Shown here in pieces: positions 25,514 through 34,671 of a stretch of 46,344 nt of DNA (position 1 is the stretch's first letter; every line of letters begins with the position of its first letter). Source of the stretch: Paraburkholderia podalyriae (GTDB lineage Bacteria > Pseudomonadota > Gammaproteobacteria > Burkholderiales > Burkholderiaceae); assembly GCF_014397785.1 (NCBI RefSeq), contig NZ_VZQQ01000049.1:1-46344 (forward strand), in the 5' to 3' direction. A program made the position numbers and the translations under genes. The notes under the pieces were generated by a model. The model did not search any database. It had not been told where the DNA came from and saw nothing but the letters and a program-made list of their open reading frames with translations.

Positions 25514-26446
25514 ATGCCCCTCGATTCCTCACTGCTGGGCGGCTTGCGCTGCTTCGAAGTGGCAGCTCGCCTGCTCAGTTTTACCAAGGCGGCGGCTGAC
25601 CTGAGCTTGACGCAGGGGGCGGTTAGTCAGCACATTCGACATCTCGAAGACCGGCTGGGTTACCCACTGTTCACGCGCCAGCACCGCTCGCTTGCCCTGA
25701 CGCAGAAAGGTGCGACGTTGTTCGAATGCACGAGAAACGCGTTTCTCAGCATCGAGACAACGATCAATCATCTTGGGCGATCCAATGCGCCCTTACAGAT
25801 CAATTGCTCGCCCTCATTTGCCTTACAGTGGTTGATGCCGCGTCTGGTCGAGTTTCATCGCCTGCACGCGGACATACCGGTGCGCGTGAAGGCTGAATTT
25901 CAAACGCTGGATCGACAGGCCATGTTGGCCGATGACATCGACGTAGCGATTCGCTTTGATCCCGGGCAATACGAAACGATCCGCGCTATACCGATACTCG
26001 ACGAATATCTGCTGCCGGTGGCAACACCGCAATATTTGGCGGAGCACCGTGAGTTTGCCGCGGGCCGATCGCTCAAGGGGATCGAACTATTGCATGACTT
26101 CTCGCCATGGGATGGAGCGCCTGAGTTCATCGAATGGCGCACCTGGCTGGAGACCGCTCGGCCCGAATGGCTCGGAGCGGTGGCGGGGCCGCAATTCAAT
26201 CTGGCGAGCCTGGCGATTAGCGCGGCCTTGAGTCATCAAGGCGTCGCCGCGGCGCGCACTGCGCTCGTCTACGAAGAGCTCGAGCACGGCCGCCTCATCA
26301 ACATCTTTAGCCGCCTCGTGCCTGCGCCGGCCCGCTACATGCTGCTCACCGAGCGGGAGGACGATGCGCGGGTGGCCGCATTTTCGAACTGGCTGATGTA
26401 TGAATGCAACCGCTTTAGCGACGCACGAGCCAAGCTGCTGCTGTGA
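25514..26446 (+). CDS. LysR-family regulator, DsdC/GcvA-like
   Basis: A 310-residue protein with an N-terminal winged helix (residues 8-65: RCFEVAARLLSFTKAAADL then LTQGAVSQHIRHLEDRLG) and a C-terminal effector domain (…LQINCSPSFALQWLMPRLVEFHRLHADI…). It is transcribed away from dsdA, as DsdC is in enterics, with a LysR box in the gap. Its likely role is activation of the dsdA-MFS-M81 operon in response to the substrate or D-serine. Assignment to the DsdC group rests on context, not on a diagnostic motif. Confidence 0.85.
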   Translation: MPLDSSLLGGLRCFEVAARLLSFTKAAADLSLTQGAVSQHIRHLEDRLGYPLFTRQHRSLALTQKGATLFECTRNAFLSIETTINHLGRSNAPLQINCSPSFALQWLMPRLVEFHRLHADIPVRVKAEFQTLDRQAMLADDIDVAIRFDPGQYETIRAIPILDEYLLPVATPQYLAEHREFAAGRSLKGIELLHDFSPWDGAPEFIEWRTWLETARPEWLGAVAGPQFNLASLAISAALSHQGVAAARTALVYEELEHGRLINIFSRLVPAPARYMLLTEREDDARVAAFSNWLMYECNRFSDARAKLLL

Positions 26447-26549
26447 CTAACATAATCCGAAGCGTGCTGCCGTCGGCCGAAGAGGTGGCCCCGGAAATTT
26501 GGATGCCCGCGCATGCGCGTATGCGCGGAAACTACGGTTAGACGTCAAG

Positions 26550-26865
26550 ATGCAGAGCAAGGTGCAGACCGACACGCGCTACGTGATGAGTTCGCTGCCG
26601 GCCGATGCCGCACATCCTGTGCGTCAGTCGCATTCACTGGGCGGTTGAAAATGGCCGGCACTGGTACCTGGATGCCACTTTCAATGAGGACGCCAGCCAG
26701 CTCCGGCAACGCAACGCCGCGCTGAATTTCTCCTTCCTGCGCCGGCTCGCCATCAATCTGATCCGCACCGATTCCTCACGCGCGCTCAGCCTGCCAATGA
26801 AGCATAAAGCCGCCGCCTGGCATCCCGACTATCATGCGCAGGTCTTGAGTCTGCAGAAAATTTGA
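26550..26865 (+). pseudogene. C-terminal fragment of an ISAs1-family transposase
   Basis: The text TRYVMSSLPADAAH, a frameshift, then HWAVENGRHWYLDATFNEDA, RQRNAALNFSFLRRLAINLI and …YHAQVLSLQKI is the end of an ISAs1 transposase. The catalytic Glu region (VEN) is present, but the first two thirds are missing and one frameshift lies near 26610. Confidence 0.8.
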
Positions 26866-26907
26866 TGCTCCGGCCCAAATGAACCGTCAACTTACCCTCC
26901 AAACACA

Positions 26908-27036
26908 ATGCAAGCGGCAATGGTCGAAATTTGCAACCTGCAAAAATACTATGGCTCGCACCACGTATTAGATAGCATCGACCTGACGATCTATCCCAAA
27001 GAAGTGATTTGCATAATCGGCCCGTCGGGTATCTGA
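26908..27036 (+). pseudogene. Amino-terminal stub of an ABC-transporter ATPase
   Basis: Forty-two codons read MVEICNLQKYYGSHHVLDSI then DLTIYPKEVICIIGPSG, the start of a polar amino acid transporter ATPase. It is cut exactly in the Walker A loop and joined to the CoA-transferase piece that follows. It has no function alone. Confidence 0.75.
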
Positions 27037-27182
27037 CCGTCGGCAGCCCGATCAAGTTCTCGGACATGAAGCCGCAAGTCACCGCGTCGCCGCTGCTCGG
27101 AGAACATACGGACGAAGTGCTGGCGGGCCTTGGCTACAGCCAGCAGGAAATCTTCAATCTACGCGAAGTCAAAGCAGTTTAA
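27030..27182 (+). pseudogene. C-terminal stub of a CaiB/BaiF (formyl-CoA) transferase
   Basis: The frame from 27030 reads YLTVGSPIKFSDMKPQVTA, SPLLGEHTDEVLAGLGYSQQ and EIFNLREVKAV, then stops. This is the end of a class III CoA-transferase of the formyl-CoA:oxalate type. It overlaps the ABC-ATPase stub by a few bases, marking a recombination joint. Confidence 0.75.
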
Positions 27183-27284
27183 CGGTGTCACGCAGGCGCA
27201 GTTTCAGGCGCTGACGTGCAAATGCGGTACCCCTGACGGCGCCGCATCCGATTCAAGTCTCCGCATTCACTTTGGAGGAACGCC

Positions 27285-27716
27285 GTGCAAACTGCCATCG
27301 ACTTCCAGCAACTTGCCAACGCAATCGGCGACGCCATCATCATCTCCAATTCCGGCGGCAGCATCACTTTCTGGAACCCCGCGGCCGAACGCATGTTCGG
27401 ATTTACGCAGAGCGAGGCGCTCGGAAAGTCGCTGGACCTGATCATTCCGGAACGCTTGCGCGGCCGCCATTGGGATGGCTATCACAAGACCATGGCAACG
27501 GGCGAAACCCGTTACGGCAATGACGTGCTGCGCGTCCCCGCTGTGCACAAGGACGGTCGGTCAATGTCGATCGCCTTTACAGTCGCGTTGCTGCGTTCGC
27601 AGCAAAACGAATTCACCGGCATCGTCGCAGTGATCCGCGACAAAACCGCCCGCTTCCAGCAGGATCGTGTGCTACGCAAACGTCTTGCGGAACTGGAGGC
27701 ATCCCAGGGCGCGTGA
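27285..27716 (+). CDS. Stand-alone PAS-domain protein
   Basis: A 143-residue protein with a single PAS/PAC domain: DAIIISNSGGSITFWNPAAE, …RMFGFTQSEALGKSLDLIIPE…, then a PAC motif (…FTGIVAVIRDKT…) and a short coiled tail. The start is GTG at 27285 with an excellent GGAGGA 5 bases before. There is no kinase or output domain, so it would signal by protein contact or sense a ligand such as haem or flavin. It follows a formyl-CoA transferase remnant; its original context may have been oxalate metabolism. Intact but orphaned. Confidence 0.8.
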   Translation: MQTAIDFQQLANAIGDAIIISNSGGSITFWNPAAERMFGFTQSEALGKSLDLIIPERLRGRHWDGYHKTMATGETRYGNDVLRVPAVHKDGRSMSIAFTVALLRSQQNEFTGIVAVIRDKTARFQQDRVLRKRLAELEASQGA

Positions 27717-27844
27717 GACGCCGTCTGAACGACCAATTCGCGTTCCCCGTCTACCGCTATGGCAGCCGGGATGACGGGCTCTGGTGCAAATAGCGCGGGG
27801 GCGAATCGGTTAAGGTGTCAGGCTGAACGAATTGAGAACCGACG

Positions 27845-27928
27845 ATGAGCAAGCTGAAGAGCCTTGACGAACTGTTCGCAGGCCGTCACTTTGACCGCTA
27901 TGTGATCATTCTGTGTGTTCGCTGGTAA
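27845..27928 (+). pseudogene. Amino-terminal stub of an IS6-family transposase
   Basis: MSKLKSLDELFAGRHFDRYV and IILCVRW, followed by TAA, match the first 27 residues of a well-spread IS6-type transposase. The rest is lost at the junction after 27925. Confidence 0.7.
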
Positions 27929-28035
27929 CCTATTGATAATAATAACTGAATGACGCATCAAGTCTCAGACATACCGTCGGATCCCACAAAAATACAACGT
28001 GTGAACCGCGAGCGCTTTGCCGAAGCTCTTGTCCG

Positions 28036-28852
28036 GGTTCTGTCGCAATAAGAAAGGTGCGTTGCACAGTGGCCGGCATGCTGAGGACTACTTATACTGC
28101 TAGCGAGTAGAACTGCTCCGCGGGAGCCTGTCCGATGCCGCAGTCTTTCATCTGCCCCTTGGCGATCATATGCATAAGTTCAATGCCGCTTAACAAGATG
28201 CGCGCACAACGAAATATCTTGAATCCCAAGATGGGTCGGGTACGGCGCTTGATCGCCCGATGGTCTTGTTCCACGATGTTGTTGAGATACTTGACTTGGC
28301 GGATCTTGATGGGCGTCTCGCGCTCGGCGTTCACGGCGTGCAGCCCGGCCAGATTGGCACCACTCTTGTCGATGGTTACGGTTTCGGGCGCGCCATTCTG
28401 ATCGATGGCCTTCTCGAAGTACCGTCGGGCCGCTTCCTTGTCCCGCCTGGCTCGCAGCAGGAAGTCAACCGTGTTGCCGGCCTTGTCGACGGCGCGGTAC
28501 AGATACGTCCATTGCTCCTTGACTTTGATGTAGGTCTCGTCGACACGCCAGCTCTTGCCGACCGGGCGCTTGCAGCGGCGGAACGCCTTTTCAAGCACCG
28601 GCAGAAGCTTGATGGCCCACCGGTGAACGGTCGAATGATCGACCGCGATCCCGCGTTCGGCCATCATCTCTTCGAGATTGCGCAAGCTCAGCGGGTAGGC
28701 CACGTACCAACGCACGCACACCAACATGATCTCAAGCGGATAGTGCAACCGCTTCAGGACCTTGGCTACCGTCGGACTGAGCGCTTTCATTGTCGTTCAC
28801 ATCATTCTGTAAGGTCCCCCAGCATACCAGCCGCCGCTATTGCGACGGAACC
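28036..28852 (-). mobile_element. Complete IS6-family element
   Basis: Inverted ends GGTTCTGTCGCAATA at 28036-28050 and, in reverse complement, GGTTCCGTCGCAATA at 28838-28852 (14 of 15 bases equal) bracket one transposase gene, about 817 bp in all. Flanking 8-mers CTTGTCCG and GAAACATG differ, so no target duplication remains; this is common after IS6-mediated deletion or cointegrate resolution. Confidence 0.8.
28092..28790 (-). CDS. IS6-family transposase, intact
   Basis: A 232-residue DDE transposase. It has a helix-turn-helix at the N-terminus (…SLRNLEEMMAERGIAVDHSTVHRW…), the first catalytic Asp in GKSWRVDETYIKV, the second in TVTIDKSGANL, and Glu in NNIVEQDHRAIKRR. Length is the family standard. 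Likely active, and a plausible cause of nearby deletions, since this family moves by replicative cointegrates. Confidence 0.9.
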   Translation of the reverse strand: MKALSPTVAKVLKRLHYPLEIMLVCVRWYVAYPLSLRNLEEMMAERGIAVDHSTVHRWAIKLLPVLEKAFRRCKRPVGKSWRVDETYIKVKEQWTYLYRAVDKAGNTVDFLLRARRDKEAARRYFEKAIDQNGAPETVTIDKSGANLAGLHAVNAERETPIKIRQVKYLNNIVEQDHRAIKRRTRPILGFKIFRCARILLSGIELMHMIAKGQMKDCGIGQAPAEQFYSLAV

Positions 28853-28906
28853 GAAACATGCCCGGTCACACGCGCTTCGCAAGGTGTGATTCGTGGAGAT
28901 CCAGCC

Positions 28907-29869
28907 TTAGACTGGATTCAAAGCGGTCCGCCCATCAAGCACGGCGGCGACATTATCCAGCGCCGTGAAACCCATCTGGTCGCGGGTCTCGACCGTGGCG
29001 CTGGCCATGTGAGGCGTCAGAAACACATTGTCGATTGCCGCAAAACGCTTGTCGGTATTGCGCTCGTTCCGATACACGTCCAGACCCGCGCTGAACAGAT
29101 GTCCCGAAGTCAGCGCCTCGTACAGCGCATCTTCATCCACCAGTCCGCCGCGCGCGGCGTTGACGAAAACCGCGCCTTTCGGCAGCAGTCCGAACTCATT
29201 TTTCGCCATTAGCGGGACGCCACCGCCCGGCACGTGCAGCGTAAGCACCTGGCAGTGGGGCAGCATGTCGGCAAGACTGGCATAGTACGTCGCGCCGTTT
29301 TCCAGCGACTCAGCCGCACGCGTGACGTCAGTGTAGATCACACGCATGCCGAAACCCTGCGCACGCTTCGCGACCGCTCGTCCGATGCGTCCGAATCCGA
29401 CGATACCGAGTGTCTTGCCGTTGACCCGCGTCCCCAGCATCTCGGTCATGCCGAATGACTTGCCCCAACCACTGCGCATGATTCGTTCATACTCCGATGC
29501 GCGCCGGCACGCCGCCAGCACCAGCAGCATCGAGAAGTCGGCCGTGCATTCGGTCAACGCGTCCGGCGCGTTCGTGACGACGATGCCCCGATTGCGGGCG
29601 GCGGCAACGTCCATGTGATCGAAGCCTGCGCTCGCGTTCGCGATGATCTTCACTGTCGACGGGAGCGCGGTAATGTGCTCCACTTGCAACCCGGATTTCT
29701 TGCCGATCAGTATGGCGGGCACGTCGTGCTTCTCGCAGAAGTCGACGACCGAGCCCGCGTCCATATCGGACTCGGTCACGAATGCATGGAATTGGGCCTC
29801 CGCGCGCCGCGCCACCGCGGCGGGGACTTTTCGCGCAATCAACAGCCTGGTACGGTTCTCTCTCGACAT
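28907..29869 (-). CDS. D-2-hydroxyacid dehydrogenase (NAD(P)-dependent)
   Basis: A 320-residue enzyme; the ATG at 29869 with AGGA upstream (MSRENRTRLL) is preferred to an upstream in-frame ATG at 29950. It has a Rossmann motif LGIVGFGRIG at 154-163, catalytic Arg240 in NAARGGLVDE, Glu269 and His287 in TPHMAS. It belongs to the glyoxylate/hydroxypyruvate or phosphoglycerate dehydrogenase family and reduces a 2-keto acid or oxidises a D-2-hydroxy acid. It is divergent from the SDR-MFS-VOC-citrate synthase group and probably acts in the same pathway. Its downstream end is only about 50 bases from an IS6 element. Confidence 0.85.
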   Translation of the reverse strand: MSRENRTRLLIARKVPAAVARRAEAQFHAFVTESDMDAGSVVDFCEKHDVPAILIGKKSGLQVEHITALPSTVKIIANASAGFDHMDVAAARNRGIVVTNAPDALTECTADFSMLLVLAACRRASEYERIMRSGWGKSFGMTEMLGTRVNGKTLGIVGFGRIGRAVAKRAQGFGMRVIYTDVTRAAESLENGATYYASLADMLPHCQVLTLHVPGGGVPLMAKNEFGLLPKGAVFVNAARGGLVDEDALYEALTSGHLFSAGLDVYRNERNTDKRFAAIDNVFLTPHMASATVETRDQMGFTALDNVAAVLDGRTALNPV

Positions 29870-30182
29870 GGTTTTTTCCTGGATGAACAGACGTCGAGAG
29901 ACTACGAAACGGCACAGAGGGCAGTCAATGTTGATTGGATCAATCAACACCCGCTAGACGATGGGCCCCCTATTCGTCCCGGCGCAAGCTGGCCGCCGCG
30001 ATCCTTGTATTCAACGCCCTCGATTCGTCCCGCAGGCGGCCGGGCGCGCCTCAGGAAAACCCTGGTGCGGACCCCATCGGCAAGGCGACCAGATGTTGAT
30101 TCAATGAATCAAGATTGCCCGGTACACGGCACGAATGCAACTCTGTTTGCCATGTTCAACTGACCTGTCGTGAGGACGTCAA
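29870..30182. promoter_or_regulatory. Divergent promoter region between the dehydrogenase and SDR genes
   Basis: About 310 bases with no gene. AT-rich TTGATTGGATCAATCAA around 29933-29949 is a near-palindrome (TTGAT…ATCAA) and TTGATTCAATGAATCAAG near 30095-30112 is another (TTGATTC…GAATCAA). Similar TTGATT/AATCAA arms in both suggest paired operators for an unlinked regulator. Confidence 0.4.
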
Positions 30183-30943
30183 ATGCCTGCATCGAAAAAA
30201 TTTGCCACTGTGACCGGCGCCGGCTCCGGCATCGGCCGCGCCGCCGCCGTCGCGCTCGCCAACGCCGGATTCGCGGTCGCGCTCATCGGCCGCCGAGTCG
30301 AACCGCTGCTGGAAACGAAGGAAGCAATCGGTGTCGCCGGCGGGCAAGCCGAGGTGTTCCCGGCCGATGTCGCCGACGCCGCGTCGGTCGAGCAGGCATT
30401 CGCGCGGATCGCCGAAACCTTCGGCCGGCTCGACGTGCTGTTCAACAACGCGGGCCGCAACGCAGGCGCGGTCCCGCTCGAAGACTACGAGGTCGATTTC
30501 TGGAACGACGTGGTGGCGACCAATCTGACCGGCGTGTTCCTGTGCGCGCGCGCGCCGCTTATCGGTTGATGAAGGCGCAATCTCCGCAAGGCGGACGCAT
30601 CATCAACAACGGCTCGATCTCGGCTCACTCGCCGCGCCCGCACACCATCGCCTATTCGGCGACCAAGCACGCTGTCACCGGCATCACCAGATCGATCGCG
30701 CTCGATGGCCGCGCGTTCAACATCGCTTGCGGCCAGATCGATATCGGCAACGCCGCGACCTCGCTGACGGAACGGATGAACCGCGGCGTGCTGCAAGCGG
30801 ATGGCCGCCTCGCTCCGGAAGCAAGAATGGACGTTGCGCATGTGGCCAATGCGGTCGTGCATATGGCCAGTCTTCCGCTCGAAGCGAACGTGCTGAATAT
30901 GACCATCATGGCGAGCGCGATGCCGTTCGTCGGCCGCGGATAA
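30183..30943 (+). pseudogene. Short-chain dehydrogenase/reductase with a CG-repeat frameshift
   Basis: Together the two frames give a normal SDR of about 250 residues. The cofactor motif is TGAGSGIGRAAA, then NNAGRNAG, then after the shift Ser in NNGSISAHS and the catalytic YSATK. The frame breaks in the run TGTGCGCGCGCGCGCC at 30541-30553, where two extra bases would explain LCARAP… instead of LCARAAYRLMKAQ. Both halves are otherwise clean, so this may be recent slippage or a reading error. The domain ends …MASAMPFVGRG. It is first of a plus-strand group with MFS, VOC and citrate synthase. Confidence 0.75.
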
Positions 30944-30993
30944 ATCGCCTTTTCGCCAATAAAAAAACAACAGGCTAATTTATGGAGACACCG

Positions 30994-32310
30994 ATGAAAG
31001 TCGTAGAGGAACAAGCGTTGCCGCCGCGCAGCCCGGCTTACGCGGACACCGCGAAACGCACACGGATCCGGTATGTCGTGCTGTCGATGTTGCTCGTCGC
31101 CACCATTCTCAACTATGTGGACCGCTCGGCGCTGGGCATCGTCGCGCCGGGCCTCTCGAAAGGACTGGCGCTCGACCGGATGCAGATGGGCGAACTGTTC
31201 GCCGCCTTCGGCCTTGCCTACTCGATCGCGCTGGTGCCCGGCGGCGTGTTGACCGACGTGCTCGGCTCGCGTGTTGCCTATGCGCTGTCGCTGGTCGGCT
31301 GGTCGTTCGCGACGTTCACCCAGGGTCTCGCGACCGGCTATCACATGCTGCTCGGCTCGCGGCTCGCGATCGGTGCGCTGGAGGCGCCCGCCTTCCCTTC
31401 GAATGCGCGTGCCGTGACGTTGTGGTTCCCGGCCCGCGAGCGCGGTTTCGCGACCAGCGTCTACGTGATGGGGCAGTACATCGGCACGCCGTTGTTTACC
31501 GGCCTGTTGCTGTGGATTTCCGCCGCGTACGGCTGGCGCGCGGTGTTTTTCGTGACCGGCGGTTTCGGCATCCTGTTCAGCCTGATCTGGTACCGCGTGT
31601 ATCGCGATCCGCATCGGCACGCGGGCGTTAACGCCGCCGAGCTGCAGTACATCAACGACGGTTCGACGAGCGCGCACAAGCCGCGCGAGAAATTCGACTG
31701 GCGCATGGCTCTCAAGCTGCTCAGCTACCGGCAGATTCTCGCGATCTGTCTCGGCAAGTTCTGCAACAACACCTTGCTGGTGTTCTTCACGACGTGGTTC
31801 ATGACTTACCTGATCGAAGCGCGCCACATGTCGATGATCAAGGTCGGGATCTTCCAGGCGCTGCCCTTCATCGGCGCCACACTCGGCATTTTGCTCGCGG
31901 GCTCCCTGTCGGACTTTTTCATCCGGCGCGGCGTGTCGATTTCCACCGCGCGCAAGGCACCGCTGATCATCGGTACCCTGCTCGGCGCATCGATCGTGCT
32001 CGTCAATTTCGTCGAATCGAACGAAGCGGTGATCGCGATCCTGACCATTGCCTTCTTCGCGCAGGGCGTCGGCTCGATGTCGTGGGCCGCCGTCTCCGAA
32101 ATCGCACCGCGGCAATACGTTGGATTGACGAGCAGCGTCACCAGTCTCGCGGCCAATCTCGCGGGCATCACCACGCCGCTGATGATCGGCTATATCACCC
32201 ACCAAACCGGCCACTTCTACTGGGCGCTGAACCTGATGGGCGCGATCTGCCTGCTCGGCGCGCTCTCTTACTCCGTGCTGCTGGGAAGACTTTCCCGCAT
32301 CGAACTGTGA
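30994..32310 (+). CDS. MFS transporter, ACS / sugar-acid type
   Basis: A 438-residue protein with 12 helices. The ATG at 30994 has GGAG 6 bases before it and is preferred to an ATG four codons earlier. Helix 1 has NYVDRSALGIVAPG, the loop 2-3 motif is VLTDVLGSR, and GALEAPAFPSNARAVTLWFP is the typical helix 4 signature of GudP/ExuT-like D-glucarate/galactonate transporters. It likely imports a hydroxy acid or sugar acid that the flanking dehydrogenases process. Confidence 0.85.
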   Translation: MKVVEEQALPPRSPAYADTAKRTRIRYVVLSMLLVATILNYVDRSALGIVAPGLSKGLALDRMQMGELFAAFGLAYSIALVPGGVLTDVLGSRVAYALSLVGWSFATFTQGLATGYHMLLGSRLAIGALEAPAFPSNARAVTLWFPARERGFATSVYVMGQYIGTPLFTGLLLWISAAYGWRAVFFVTGGFGILFSLIWYRVYRDPHRHAGVNAAELQYINDGSTSAHKPREKFDWRMALKLLSYRQILAICLGKFCNNTLLVFFTTWFMTYLIEARHMSMIKVGIFQALPFIGATLGILLAGSLSDFFIRRGVSISTARKAPLIIGTLLGASIVLVNFVESNEAVIAILTIAFFAQGVGSMSWAAVSEIAPRQYVGLTSSVTSLAANLAGITTPLMIGYITHQTGHFYWALNLMGAICLLGALSYSVLLGRLSRIEL

Positions 32311-32347
32311 CGCTTTAGACTGACGACCAACTATCCAGAGAGATCGA

Positions 32348-32740
32348 ATGATTGAATTCAAGTGGGATCATCTGCAACTGTGCTCGGCGGATGCCGAAGC
32401 AACCGCCGCATGGTTTGCGCGCTGCCTGAACGCCGAGATCGTCAGGCGTCCGGGGCGAGTGGATCTGCGCATCGGCGACATCAATCTTTTCATCACGCCG
32501 CGGGCGAACGCCCGACCCGGCCGGCTTCCCGTTAGCGAGCAACGACAGGGCATCGACCACTTCGGCGTGACCGTCGACGATCTCGACGCCGCGTTCGAAC
32601 ATCTGCTGCGCTGTGACGCGGAAATCGTGGAGCCGATCAAACAGGTTCGCGCGGGAGTCAGAGCCTGCTCCGTGCGATCGCCGGGCGACATCCTCGTCGA
32701 GATTCTGGAACGGCGGGCGGCCGAGATGACTTTTACCTGA
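32348..32740 (+). CDS. VOC (glyoxalase/dioxygenase fold) protein
   Basis: A 130-residue protein with two beta-alpha-beta-beta-beta units, WDHLQLCSADAEATAAWFARCL and GIDHFGVTVDDLDAAFEHLL. His7 or thereabouts, His in IDHFGV and Glu in ILVEIL are the usual metal ligands. Such proteins isomerise, lyse or bind small carboxylates. It lies 37 bases after the MFS gene and 105 before the citrate synthase gene; joint transcription is likely. Confidence 0.75.
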   Translation: MIEFKWDHLQLCSADAEATAAWFARCLNAEIVRRPGRVDLRIGDINLFITPRANARPGRLPVSEQRQGIDHFGVTVDDLDAAFEHLLRCDAEIVEPIKQVRAGVRACSVRSPGDILVEILERRAAEMTFT

Positions 32741-32845
32741 AAAAACGCCACTATTGACGCTGAACCGGTCGCGCGCGCATGCGCGCGCGGCCCGCACCGT
32801 TACCTCTCTGCTGCCCCGTCACACAGCCTACCCGTCTGCCATCCC

Positions 32846-34090
32846 ATGCGAAACTGGATCACCCTGACTGAAGCGGCTCGACAACTTGGCGTACAAGCGC
32901 AGACTGTGTATGCATACGTCAGTCGAGGGGCCATCGCGGTGATGCCGGACCCGCAGGACCCGCGCAAGAGCCTCTATCGTGCGGAAGACGTTGCCGGTCT
33001 CTACCGCAAAAAACAGGTTGGACGCAAGCGCGAAGCGCTCGCCGCCGGCATGATATTCGGCACGGAGCCCTGCATTTACAGCGGCATCACCACGTTCTCG
33101 AAAGGCCGGCCGTATTACCGCGGACGGGATTGCATCCGGCTATCCGACACGGCGACGCTCGAGGAAGTGGCGACCCTGCTGTGGAATGCGCGCGCGCCGA
33201 TTTCGTTCGAAGCCGGCGATCTGCCGTTGCAAGGCGATGAGCGCGGCAGGCAATGCGCGTTCACGTCGCTGGCCGCGCTCGCGGCCAGCGGGCACTCGAC
33301 CCTCGGACGCACGGACGGCGCACTGCATGTCGAAGCCGGCCGGCTCGTGGCGCTGATCGCACAGGCGTTCGGCGCGCGTTGCGACGCGAATGCCCCGACC
33401 ACCCATGAACGTATCGCGCTCGGTTGGGGCCAGGACCGCGCCGGCGCCGAACTGATCCGCCGGGCGATGGTTCTGGTGGCCGACCACGAGATAACCAGTT
33501 CGGCATTCGCCGCCCGGATTACCGCGTCCACCGGCGCATCGCTGCCGGGCTGCCTGCTCACCGGGCTCGCAACCTTATCCGGGCCGCTGCACGGCGATGC
33601 ATCGGGCCGCGTGCGAGCCGTGTTCGACGACGTGGGAAGACTCGGTGTGGAACACGTCGTTGCCCATCACTTACAGTCGGCCATTCCGATCCCGGGGTTC
33701 GGACATCATCTGTATCCGGACGGCGATCCGCGCGCGGCCGCGTTGATCGAAGTGTTGAATCCGCCCGAGGAACTCGTCTCGTTCATTCACAAGGTTGTGG
33801 AGCTGACCGGGCTGCAGCCGAATATCGACGTTGCGCTTGCGGCGTTGTCGGCGCAGTTGGCTCTGCCCCGCGAAGCGTCGTTCGGACTGTTCGCCACGGC
33901 TCGAAGCGTGGGCCTGCTCGCGCATTGCATCGAGCAGCTCCGGGTGGGCAAGGTGATCCGGCCGCGCAGCCGCTATACCGGACGCGCGCTGGAAGACGCC
34001 ATACCGCCGCTGTCGTCGGAAAGCGTCGAGAAGACGCTCGATCCAGCCACGCTCGACAAGAATCGGCTGTTCAAGGCGGTGGATTCGTGA
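32846..34090 (+). CDS. Citrate synthase-family protein with N-terminal helix-turn-helix
   Basis: A 414-residue fusion. Residues 1-60 are a MerR/excisionase-like HTH (WITLTEAARQLGVQAQTVYA… with …RKSLYRAEDVAGLYRKKQ). The rest is a citrate synthase fold with active-site His249 in GPLHG, His287 in GFGHHLY and Asp328 in LQPNIDVA, plus HEIT at 214 and the CoA/Arg region FATARSVGLLAH. The catalytic set is complete, so it may condense an acyl-CoA with an oxo acid, and the HTH might make it DNA-binding. Known relatives are annotated only by domain. No strong ribosome site precedes the ATG. Confidence 0.85.
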   Translation: MRNWITLTEAARQLGVQAQTVYAYVSRGAIAVMPDPQDPRKSLYRAEDVAGLYRKKQVGRKREALAAGMIFGTEPCIYSGITTFSKGRPYYRGRDCIRLSDTATLEEVATLLWNARAPISFEAGDLPLQGDERGRQCAFTSLAALAASGHSTLGRTDGALHVEAGRLVALIAQAFGARCDANAPTTHERIALGWGQDRAGAELIRRAMVLVADHEITSSAFAARITASTGASLPGCLLTGLATLSGPLHGDASGRVRAVFDDVGRLGVEHVVAHHLQSAIPIPGFGHHLYPDGDPRAAALIEVLNPPEELVSFIHKVVELTGLQPNIDVALAALSAQLALPREASFGLFATARSVGLLAHCIEQLRVGKVIRPRSRYTGRALEDAIPPLSSESVEKTLDPATLDKNRLFKAVDS

Positions 34091-34671
34091 AGCGCTGTTT
34101 CTGAAATGACCGCCTGGTCTGCGATAGGCAAATCCTGCGTTCCCGTACCGTAGAACGAAGGAATTCTGTCCCGCTCGCGCCACGAAAGCTGTCAACTTCA
34201 AGTGTCCAGTACATCGCCGGGTGAATATGCCGGTTATCGGTCACTTACCACCGAAGGACATGTGCCACCCCGCTCTTCGCAACAAGAAGGCGCTTCTGCG
34301 TACAGGATCGCGTGCAGGAGTTCACACAGAACTCGGATCGGTGAGCCAATACGGGAGACGCTCGCACGTTTGAAGACGACCACTTCACACGAGGCGGGAC
34401 GCCAGGTACCGACGCTTGAGCGATATAGGCAGTATCCTGACAGCCTGCCGCTGACCGCCGAGCTCAACTTATCTTGGCAGCCTGACCCGGCCCATGCGGT
34501 CTCTATGTGCCACCGGCCGGTGCGCGACCGTTCGGAATTTTGCACTTTCGTTGGCACAGGCGCGGGCATTTTCACTTTCTATGTCACACCGCCGCGTTCG
34601 CCGTGACGGCACTTTTGAAAAAGGCGAATAGAATCAGACGGCCGGCTTTCACTAACTCTGGCATCGCACAG
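34091..34671. other. Stretch without a supported gene, possible element ends
   Basis: There is no convincing ORF. Two blocks look like inverted ends of a lost element: near 34187 GCTGTCAACTTCAAGTGTCC and near 34543-34595 GCACTTTCGTTGGCACA…TTTTCACTTTCTATGTCACA. This is reminiscent of the multiple end repeats of IS21-type elements, but the match is weak. Confidence 0.3.

Noticed and set aside
30652..32361. Long minus-strand open frame of 569 codons
   Set aside because: It is antisense to the SDR end and the MFS gene and has low-complexity Arg/Glu/Gln composition; the plus strand codes a clear 12-helix transporter.
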